Shown here: positions 1 to 5,225 of the stretch, piece after piece
How positions within the stretch are numbered: position 1 is the first letter of the stretch
Layout: each line of letters begins with the position of its first letter
From: Bacillota bacterium
Lineage (GTDB): Bacteria; Bacillota; Dethiobacteria; DTU022
DNA length: 5,225 nucleotides
Direction: 5' to 3'
Assembly: GCA_012510305.1 (NCBI GenBank)
Contig: JAAZIE010000117.1
Span: 1-5,225 of the forward strand
Position numbers and translations under genes: made by a program
Notes under the pieces: generated by a model
The model's database searches: none
What the model was told of the DNA's origin: nothing
The model's input: only the letters and a program-made list of their open reading frames with translations

Positions 1-1
1 G

Positions 2-1216
2 ATCCAGGAGGTGACCCGGCAGGCCGGGCTCATGGCCGGCGGTGATTTTTCACAAAGGATCAAGGTAAAGTCGGCTGATGAGATCGGCAGTCTGGGAGCG
101 GCCTTTAACCATCTGGCCGGGCGCCTGGATCAGAACATTAAAAAGATCTCTACGCAAAAAAGTAAAATCGAAGCGATGATCAATCATATGAGCGACGGGG
201 TGATCGCTCTTGACGGAAAGGGGCGCTTTATTCATATCAACCCGGCTGCACAGAGGCTCTTGAAAAAAATCCCCCGCCCGGGGCGCTCCGGTTTTCGCTT
301 GTTGAGGGATTTGATTGGAGCGGTGCCGCTGCGGCAATATATTAGTGGACGAAAACCGGTTACCCTGGAAGTATCCAACGAGAATCCGGCTGAAGTCCTG
401 AAAGTGACCCTGGCTCCTTTCAAGGAGGAAGGGGGGAGAATGGACGGTACGCTGGTGGTGCTTCGAGATGTCACCGTAGAGAGGGCGCTGATCAAACAGC
501 AGCAGGAATTTGTGGCCGATGTATCTCATGAACTGAGGACTCCTTTAACCACGGTAAAAAGTTATGTAGAAGCTCTCCTCGACGGTGCCGCCGCGGATCC
601 GGATACTCGCGGCCGTTTTTTAGATGTGTTAAACCGCGAAACCGAGCGGATGGTGGACCTGGTCAGAGATCTCCTGGAGCTGTCCGGGCTGGGCTACAGC
701 CAAAAAGAGCTGCAAAAAACGAGGATAGACCTGCATACCCTGGTCGGAGAAGCCCTGGAGCAGCTGCAGCAGAAAGTTGGGTTCAGGCTCCTCCAAATAG
801 AACTGGCTATTTCACCGGATCTCCCCCCCCTGTGGGTGGACCGGGAGACAATAATGCGTGTTTTTTTGAACCTGCTCGGCAACGCCCTCCAGTACACCCC
901 CGCGGGTGGTAAAATCAAGATTGGGGCGATAAAAATTAAGAAGGACCGGCTGCAGGTATATATTGAAGATACGGGGCCCGGGATACCCCCGGCGGACCTG
1001 GAAAGGATCTTCGAGCGTTTTTATCGTGTGGAGAAGACCCGCAGCCGGGATTACGGCGGAACCGGCCTGGGCTTGCCCATCGCCCGCCGGGTTGTTGAGG
1101 CTCACGGCGGTGAAATAGGGTTGGAGAGCACCGTGGGTAAAGGAACAAGGGCCTGGTTTAACCTGCCCACCGCGCACCCGGAGAAAGGTGGCGAGACCGG
1201 TGAAGGAAAGGGCTAA
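2..1216 (+). CDS. walK: WalK (YycG/VicK) sensor histidine kinase, C-terminal part; 5' end outside window
   Basis: Sensor kinase of the WalKR two-component system, which in Firmicutes autophosphorylates on His and passes phosphate to WalR to control autolysins and cell-wall turnover. The frame is open from base 2, giving 404 visible residues; the GTG at 11 lies inside the HAMP domain and is not the start. Domain order: end of HAMP (residues 1-38, with DEIGSL and FNHLAGRL), a short coiled-coil linker, a cytoplasmic PAS domain (about 52-162), HisKA with FVADVSHELRTPL and phospho-acceptor His176, then HATPase_c with N-box Asn294, EDTGPGIP (Asp323), the FERFYRVEKTRSR stretch and GGTGLGLPIA (from Gly352). 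The order HAMP-PAS-HisKA-HATPase and the FYRVEKTRSRDYGGTGLGL type signature match WalK of Bacillus and Staphylococcus closely. The transmembrane helices and extracellular sensor are expected upstream. The following yycH and yycI genes independently support WalK over PhoR, a related kinase with similar domains. All catalytic boxes are intact. Confidence 0.95.
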   Translation: MQEVTRQAGLMAGGDFSQRIKVKSADEIGSLGAAFNHLAGRLDQNIKKISTQKSKIEAMINHMSDGVIALDGKGRFIHINPAAQRLLKKIPRPGRSGFRLLRDLIGAVPLRQYISGRKPVTLEVSNENPAEVLKVTLAPFKEEGGRMDGTLVVLRDVTVERALIKQQQEFVADVSHELRTPLTTVKSYVEALLDGAAADPDTRGRFLDVLNRETERMVDLVRDLLELSGLGYSQKELQKTRIDLHTLVGEALEQLQQKVGFRLLQIELAISPDLPPLWVDRETIMRVFLNLLGNALQYTPAGGKIKIGAIKIKKDRLQVYIEDTGPGIPPADLERIFERFYRVEKTRSRDYGGTGLGLPIARRVVEAHGGEIGLESTVGKGTRAWFNLPTAHPEKGGETGEGKG

Positions 1217-2513
1217 AAGTGTGCTGCTTTGCTTGCTGGTCCTCTGCAGCCTCATTTTGACCGGCCAGCTCTGGTTTGGGCGTCATTCGGAGGAAACGAT
1301 GGCAGAAGACAGTTACGAGCCGGCCTTTTTTGAGGAAACACGGCCGCTGGAGCAGATGATCTTGCCGCGGCGGATTTATGTTTTCCAGGAGGGACGCTGT
1401 TACCAGGCCCGCCGGGGCGGTCCGATTTTTAATCTTTTCTGGGGGGAACTTTCCGGGATGCTGCAGGAGATCGGCGGGCCGGAATATTACCATGACAAAG
1501 AAGGCCTCCCCCCGGAGGCGGAACTTTTCCTTTCTCTGCGTTTCGAGCCGCTTTTGCCGCTGGGGCCGGAAAGTATTTGGTTGAAAGATGAACACAACGG
1601 AAAGCTGGCCGGTATACAGGCCTGGCGCTTTGGAGAGCGCTGTTGGATTGAGCTGGAGGAGATCGGAAGTGAAGTTCGCTTGCTGCTGCTTCCGCCGGGG
1701 TGGGGAGAGAAGCTGGCCGAATTCCATGATCGGTTTACGCCTCAACCGGCACAGGCCTGCGAGCTGCTGCCGGAGGGAATGTGGAAACTAACAGCAGAGG
1801 TCACAGTGTCCATTGACACGCCGCTATATGTGCCCACGGCTGTTCGAAGCATGGATCAGCTGTCCCTTAAACCGGAGTCACTGGATCGGGAGCTGCTCCT
1901 GAACACCTTCTTTATCGATCGCCACCTGGTCCGTGAAATTAAGGAAAAAGACGGCAGCCTCATCTACACGGACGGCGAGCAGGGTTTGCGCCTGGGGAGC
2001 GGGTTGGAGTACTCGCATCCCCGCCCGGGGCAAAAGGGAACCGTTCCCACTTATACCGCCGCCCTGTTAAAAGCGGGCAAGGAGATCAGCTACCATGGCG
2101 GTTGGCCGGATAATCTTTACCTGGAGGACTTTTACGAACAGGAGCAGGGTAAAGATGCTCCGGGGGGTTACGGGGCGCGTTGGCGCAGTTATCACAGCGG
2201 GTTTCCCCTGATGGGGGACAGCGCGGTGGAGATGGATTACTATCACAGCCTGCAGAGTTACCGGCGCAACCTTTATGAGCCTGTTGATCAATCCGGCGGC
2301 AGGATGAAGGTAAGGGGCTACCGGCAAGCGCTGAAGGCGGCGTTGTTGATCCTGGAGACAGAAGAAACAGCACCGCTTACGCTGGAGGAGATGGATCTGG
2401 GCTATTACTTTACCGGGTCGAAGGCGATCCCGGTATGGATAATTCGCCTTGGCGGGCGGGAGCTGTTGCTGAAAACAGATGAACTTATTCCCCCGGAGGG
2501 ATGGGAACAATGA
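1200..2513 (+). CDS. yycH: YycH, membrane-anchored regulator of WalK
   Basis: YycH is a single-pass membrane protein with an extracytoplasmic domain that, with YycI, contacts the WalK membrane region; it restrains WalK in Bacillus subtilis and activates it in Staphylococcus aureus. From GTG 1200 the protein has 437 residues, close to the roughly 450 of the B. subtilis protein. The N-terminus MKERAKSVLLCLLVLCSLIL has a short basic cytoplasmic tail and one hydrophobic helix (about residues 8-24). A family-like stretch FFIDRHLVREI...IYTDGEQGLRL lies at about 237-265. I prefer GTG 1200 because an AGGTGG Shine-Dalgarno-like site (1186-1191) is 8 nt upstream and the resulting N-terminus resembles known YycH. 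GTG 1188 (441 residues, GGAG only 4 nt upstream) is the alternative. The start lies 17 nt inside walK, and the stop overlaps the yycI start. The body of the protein is poorly conserved, so the call rests on N-terminus, length, the YTDG stretch and neighbours. Confidence 0.88.
   Translation: MKERAKSVLLCLLVLCSLILTGQLWFGRHSEETMAEDSYEPAFFEETRPLEQMILPRRIYVFQEGRCYQARRGGPIFNLFWGELSGMLQEIGGPEYYHDKEGLPPEAELFLSLRFEPLLPLGPESIWLKDEHNGKLAGIQAWRFGERCWIELEEIGSEVRLLLLPPGWGEKLAEFHDRFTPQPAQACELLPEGMWKLTAEVTVSIDTPLYVPTAVRSMDQLSLKPESLDRELLLNTFFIDRHLVREIKEKDGSLIYTDGEQGLRLGSGLEYSHPRPGQKGTVPTYTAALLKAGKEISYHGGWPDNLYLEDFYEQEQGKDAPGGYGARWRSYHSGFPLMGDSAVEMDYYHSLQSYRRNLYEPVDQSGGRMKVRGYRQALKAALLILETEETAPLTLEEMDLGYYFTGSKAIPVWIIRLGGRELLLKTDELIPPEGWEQ
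2495..2500 (+). promoter_or_regulatory. Shine-Dalgarno site of yycI (decides its start)
   Basis: GGAGGG inside the 3' end of yycH, 9 nt before ATG 2510. It abuts the upstream in-frame ATG 2501 with no spacer, which argues against that start. The site is only available when ribosomes translate or clear the yycH end, fitting coupled translation. Confidence 0.75.
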
Positions 2514-3376
2514 ACTTAAGCCGGGCCAAAACGATCCTGATCTATGCTTTTTTAGGGCTAAACCTTTTCCTCTGTTTTTTTCTTTTTGGCGATCTGTTTA
2601 AAAAACCGCTGCAGATGCGGGTGTCGCACAAACAATGGCATCAAATAAAGGAACAGATCGGCGAAAGCGGCTACCTGGTTGCGGCCAGGGTGGACCGTGC
2701 TGCCCGAAAAAGCGCTTTTTTAACGGTGTCGCCTTCAGATGATCCGGAAAGGGCGATCCGGAGCCGCTTCGAGATGATCCCGGGGTCTTCCGCCCCGGAC
2801 GGTTCCTTATACTTCAGGGGGGAGGAGGCGCGGTTAAAGGTCCTTCCGGGAGGGCTGTTACAGCTTGAATTAACCCCCGGGAAACCGCTTTCCAAAGAGG
2901 TTGCCGCCGTCGACGAAAAGGCCATGGCCGCGCTGGTGGAGCGGTATCTTAAAGAAAACAAGCTGGTCCCGGCCGAAATCCGCTACGATCATATGACCGC
3001 TTCCGGCAGCAAGACTGTTTTGCATTACCGGCAGACCGTCGGGGGGGCGTCTTTATTCAGCGGTTATCTGGATGCGATTCTGGAAAATAATACTCTTATG
3101 GCGCTGGAGATCTACCTGCTGGAGCCGGAGCCCCGGGCCCGGGGGCGGGAGATGGAGATCATCCCCGCTGCCAGGGCCTTGTTGAGACTGGTGGAGATCC
3201 TGGGGCCCAGCTCCTCTCCGAAACGAATTATCAGGGTGGACCCCGGTTTTTACAGCCGCCAGTACGATGCGGAAAAATGGGAGGTGCCCCCGGTTTGGCG
3301 TTTTTTATTCGACAACGGGGATAGCTGTTTTATCAATGCTTTTACCGGCAACCTGGAACCGGAAACTTCTAACTGA
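2510..3376 (+). CDS. yycI: YycI, membrane-anchored regulator of WalK
   Basis: YycI is the partner of YycH; the two bind each other and WalK at the membrane to set kinase activity. The 288-residue product begins MNLSRAKTILIYAFLGLNLF, the typical YycI opening: a short tail with the S-R-A-K-T motif followed directly by one transmembrane helix (about residues 7-26). The rest is predicted to be extracytoplasmic. The C-terminus ends in a family-like stretch, PPVWRFLFDNGDSCFINAF, with Trp263, followed by TGNLEP, resembling the closing strand of YycI/PepSY-like domains. Length fits the B. subtilis protein (about 280 residues). ATG 2510 is chosen over the in-frame ATG 2501 because the GGAGGG site ends at 2500: 9 nt before 2510 but directly abutting 2501. 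The start forms an ATGA overlap with the yycH stop, so translation is probably coupled, fitting a 1:1 complex. The gene ends in two tandem in-frame stops (TGA TAG, 3374-3379). Confidence 0.9.
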   Translation: MNLSRAKTILIYAFLGLNLFLCFFLFGDLFKKPLQMRVSHKQWHQIKEQIGESGYLVAARVDRAARKSAFLTVSPSDDPERAIRSRFEMIPGSSAPDGSLYFRGEEARLKVLPGGLLQLELTPGKPLSKEVAAVDEKAMAALVERYLKENKLVPAEIRYDHMTASGSKTVLHYRQTVGGASLFSGYLDAILENNTLMALEIYLLEPEPRARGREMEIIPAARALLRLVEILGPSSSPKRIIRVDPGFYSRQYDAEKWEVPPVWRFLFDNGDSCFINAFTGNLEPETSN

Positions 3377-3377
3377 T

Positions 3378-3385
3378 AGGGGAAG
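3378..3385 (+). promoter_or_regulatory. Shine-Dalgarno site of murA
   Basis: AGGGGAAG in the 14-nt gap between yycI and murA, 5 nt before GTG 3391. An ATG at 3386 is in another frame and opens only a five-codon frame (M-K-C-I-K-stop), so it is not the murA start; GTG 3391 is supported by alignment of Lys22 and Asn23 with known MurA. Confidence 0.65.
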
Positions 3386-3390
3386 ATGAA

Positions 3391-4680
3391 GTGCATAAAA
3401 TAATTTTGCATGGAGGAAATAAGCTTAGAGGGCGGGTTAAAATCAACGGTGCCAAGAATGCAGCCCTGGCCATTCTGCCGGCGGTTTTGTTGGCTTCTGA
3501 AAAGGTTACCTTACATAACGTCCCCGATATCACCGATGTGCGCACGATGCTGCGTATTATTGAGGATCTGGGGACCACTATCCGCCGCCGGGGGCGCAAT
3601 ACGCTGGAGTTTTATCCATCGAGTTTGCGTGGGTATGCGCCTCCCTACAACCTGGTCCAAAAAATAAGGGCTTCGTCTTATCTTATGGGCAGCCTGCTGG
3701 CCCGTTTTGGAAAGGCTACCGTCCCCGTCCCCGGAGGCTGCGACCTGGGACCGCGCCCCATCGACCAGCATCTGAAGGGTTTTACCGCCCTGGGCGCCGA
3801 TTGCCTGATCGAGCACGGCTTGATCAACCTGGCCTCGGGCAAGCTCACAGGCGCTCATATTTACTTTGATGTAGTCAGCGTGGGCGCTACCGTTAACCTG
3901 ATGCTGGCTGCAGCGGCGGCAGAGGGGCGGACTGTGCTGGAGAATGTGGCCAAGGAACCGGAGATAGTAGATCTGGCCAACTTTTTGAATGCCATGGGCG
4001 CGGTGATCAAGGGTGCCGGGACCGACGTGATCAAAGTTGACGGCGTCAAAGAATTTGGCGGTGCCGAGCATGCCATTATCCCCGACCGTATTGAGGCGGG
4101 CACCTTTATGCTTGCTGTTGCCGCAACGGGCGGCGAGGTCATCGTAGGAGGGGTTATTCCGAAACACCTGGAGGCGGTTACGGCAAAACTGAGGGAGATG
4201 GGCGTGGAGGTGGAGGTAGAGCCCGAACAGATCAGGGTTCGCCGGGAGGGCCCGCTGGTCCCTTCTGCCTTAAAGACGTTTCCTTATCCCGGTTTCCCCA
4301 CCGATCTCCAGCCCCTGGGGATGGTGCTGCTTGCGGCGGCCGAAGGCACCAGCGTGGTTACCGAGAATGTCTTTGACGGCCGCTTTGGGCACGTGGACGA
4401 GTTGGAGAAAATGGGTGCCCGGATCAAGGTTGAAGGGCGGATCGCGGTTATCGACGGGGGCGCTCCTCTTTCAGGGGCGCCGGTTTCGGCAACCGATCTG
4501 CGGGCCGGGGCCGCGCTGCTGGTGGCCGGTCTCATAGCGCAGGGGGAGACGGCGCTCAGCGATGCGGAGCATATCTACCGGGGTTACGAAAATATAGAAG
4601 AGAAACTGGCCTCCCTGGGAGCACAAATTAAACGCCTGCGGGCCGGGGATTCCTCCAGCCTGGCCGGCGATCCGGGCTGA
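3391..4680 (+). CDS. murA: UDP-N-acetylglucosamine 1-carboxyvinyltransferase (MurA), MurZ-like
   Basis: Cytoplasmic enzyme of the first committed step of peptidoglycan synthesis: transfers enolpyruvate from phosphoenolpyruvate to the 3'-OH of UDP-GlcNAc. The 429-residue product spans the whole EPSP synthase-like double fold (E. coli MurA has 419); the excess is mostly a short polar C-terminal tail (R-A-G-D-S-S-S). Key residues seen: Lys22-Asn23 in GAKNAALAI; Cys117 in VPVPGGCDLGPRPIDQHLKG, the equivalent of E. coli Cys115 and the target of fosfomycin, so the enzyme is predicted sensitive; Arg122 (equivalent of Arg120); Asp305 in GFPTDLQ, the general base; Arg371 in DLRAGAALL; Arg397 in RGYENIEEKL. 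The stretch YFDVVSVGATVN (158-169) resembles the second Firmicute paralogue (MurZ/MurAB), whereas MurAA has DFPSVGATEN, so a second copy may exist elsewhere. It starts with GTG, 14 nt after yycI, and the phosphatase start follows its stop by one base. Identity as MurA is secure; the paralogue assignment is from memory of the families. Confidence 0.97.
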   Translation: MHKIILHGGNKLRGRVKINGAKNAALAILPAVLLASEKVTLHNVPDITDVRTMLRIIEDLGTTIRRRGRNTLEFYPSSLRGYAPPYNLVQKIRASSYLMGSLLARFGKATVPVPGGCDLGPRPIDQHLKGFTALGADCLIEHGLINLASGKLTGAHIYFDVVSVGATVNLMLAAAAAEGRTVLENVAKEPEIVDLANFLNAMGAVIKGAGTDVIKVDGVKEFGGAEHAIIPDRIEAGTFMLAVAATGGEVIVGGVIPKHLEAVTAKLREMGVEVEVEPEQIRVRREGPLVPSALKTFPYPGFPTDLQPLGMVLLAAAEGTSVVTENVFDGRFGHVDELEKMGARIKVEGRIAVIDGGAPLSGAPVSATDLRAGAALLVAGLIAQGETALSDAEHIYRGYENIEEKLASLGAQIKRLRAGDSSSLAGDPG

Positions 4681-4681
4681 G

Positions 4682-5225
4682 ATGGAGTTCTGGTTGGTTC
4701 GCCACGGACAGACTACGGCAAATGTGAAAGGACGCTTCCAGGGGCGGCTCGATGTTCCCCTTAACGAAACAGGGGGGCGGCAGGCGGCGCTTTTATCCCG
4801 CCGCTTAACCCGGTCCGGTTCATTTGGGCTCTTTCTCAGCAGCGATCTGCAAAGGGCCTGGGAGACGGCGGTGATTATTTCCCGGGCAATCAAGCACGAC
4901 CCTGCACGGGAACCGCTGCTGCGCGAATGTTCCTGGGGTTGCCTGGAGGGTCTCCGGCGCAGCGATGCTGCCGCAGCGTACCCCTTTCTATTTTGCCCCG
5001 CTAGCGGCAGGGTGAAGGCTCACCGCTGCGGGGGGGAGGGGGAGCGCAGGCTGCTGGCCCGGACACGGGGTTTGCGGCGAAAAATAGATCGCCGCTTCGG
5101 GAGGCCCCAACGGACACTTCTGGTGGGCCACGGGCGGCTGATCAATGCTTTTATCGCCGGGGCCATGGGGTTGTCCAGCAGGCAAAAGTGGCCCTATGCT
5201 CCCGATCCGGCCTCCCTGTCCATCC
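4682..5225 (+). CDS. Histidine phosphatase family protein (phosphoglycerate mutase-like), 3' end outside window
   Basis: Member of the histidine phosphatase (PGM/CobC/SixA-like) superfamily, which uses a phospho-histidine intermediate to remove or move phosphate groups. 181 residues are visible and the frame is still open at the window end. It opens MEFWLVRHGQTTAN with the RHG motif (Arg7, His8) and continues with GRFQGRLDVPLNETG, typical of the family. Further catalytic positions are Arg58 in SSDLQRAWETA, Glu82 in LRECSWGCLEG, and His150 in LLVGHGRLINAF; all are present, so the enzyme looks active. PDPASLSI near the edge resembles the usual late N-A-S-L strand. The ATG lies one base after the murA stop and no Shine-Dalgarno site is visible, so translation probably depends on murA. 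Four cysteines (83, 87, 105, 116) and many arginines are unusual. The substrate cannot be deduced; alpha-ribazole phosphatase or a general phosphatase are options. It is not a convincing dPGM glycolytic mutase because the sequence between 82 and 150 is short. Confidence 0.88.
   Translation, partial: MEFWLVRHGQTTANVKGRFQGRLDVPLNETGGRQAALLSRRLTRSGSFGLFLSSDLQRAWETAVIISRAIKHDPAREPLLRECSWGCLEGLRRSDAAAAYPFLFCPASGRVKAHRCGGEGERRLLARTRGLRRKIDRRFGRPQRTLLVGHGRLINAFIAGAMGLSSRQKWPYAPDPASLSI

Noticed and set aside
11..13. GTG as the start of the kinase
   Set aside because: The frame continues upstream to the window edge and the codon falls inside a conserved HAMP segment; the protein is simply cut by the window.
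50..529. Open frame of 159 codons on the minus strand opposite the WalK HAMP and PAS region
   Set aside because: It is antisense to conserved coding sequence and shows no family resemblance.
1158..1745. Open frame of 195 codons on the minus strand across the walK/yycH junction
   Set aside because: No domain or start signal; it crosses two real genes and reads as low-complexity basic and proline-rich sequence typical of shadows.
3131..3144. Perfect 14-bp GC palindrome CCCCGGGCCCGGGG
   Set aside because: It lies inside yycI coding for Glu-Pro-Arg-Ala-Arg-Gly-Arg, has no spacer loop or T tract for a terminator, and occurs once in the window.
3377..3390. Possible promoter or terminator between yycI and murA
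   Set aside because: The gap is only 14 nt, holding a second stop and the Shine-Dalgarno site; no hairpin or -10/-35 pair was convincing around it.
3511..4167. Open frame of 218 codons on the minus strand opposite murA
   Set aside because: It lies wholly antisense to a strongly conserved murA, has no recognisable motif, and its composition is what the GC-rich codon pattern of the other strand produces.

Overview
The window is a tightly packed, single-strand (+) stretch of a chromosomal wal (yyc) operon from a Gram-positive Firmicute. The evidence for this is a WalK-type sensor kinase followed by YycH and YycI, a set known essentially from Firmicutes. The moderately GC-rich codon use (judged by eye, not computed) and the placement of murA next to yycI suggest a clostridial lineage (Peptococcaceae- or Moorella-like) rather than Bacillus or Staphylococcus. 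That placement is an inference.

Layout: (1) 2-1216, the 3' part of walK, from the HAMP domain to the stop; the membrane-spanning and extracellular sensor part and presumably walR lie upstream of the window. (2) 1200-2513, yycH, whose start lies inside the end of walK. (3) 2510-3376, yycI, coupled to yycH through an ATGA stop/start overlap. (4) 3391-4680, murA, complete with all catalytic residues checked. (5) 4682-5225 (runs off the edge), a histidine phosphatase family protein starting one base after the murA stop. The gaps are 14 nt or less, so there is no room for internal terminators. No RNA gene, repeat array, mobile element or CRISPR was seen, and no stretch over 300 bases lacks a gene.

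How the genes fit together: WalK (with WalR) controls cell-wall metabolism in Firmicutes. YycH and YycI are single-pass membrane proteins that bind WalK and tune its activity. MurA makes the first committed peptidoglycan precursor. Finding murA co-oriented and closely spaced with the kinase and its two modulators suggests co-transcription of a wall-stress sensor with a wall-synthesis enzyme. The phosphatase sits where walJ/yycJ lies in Bacillus; its substrate cannot be told from the sequence.

I did not find an undescribed system. The points most worth a second look are the half-conserved PAS metal site of WalK, the MurZ-like character and operon position of murA, and a cluster of four cysteines in the phosphatase.
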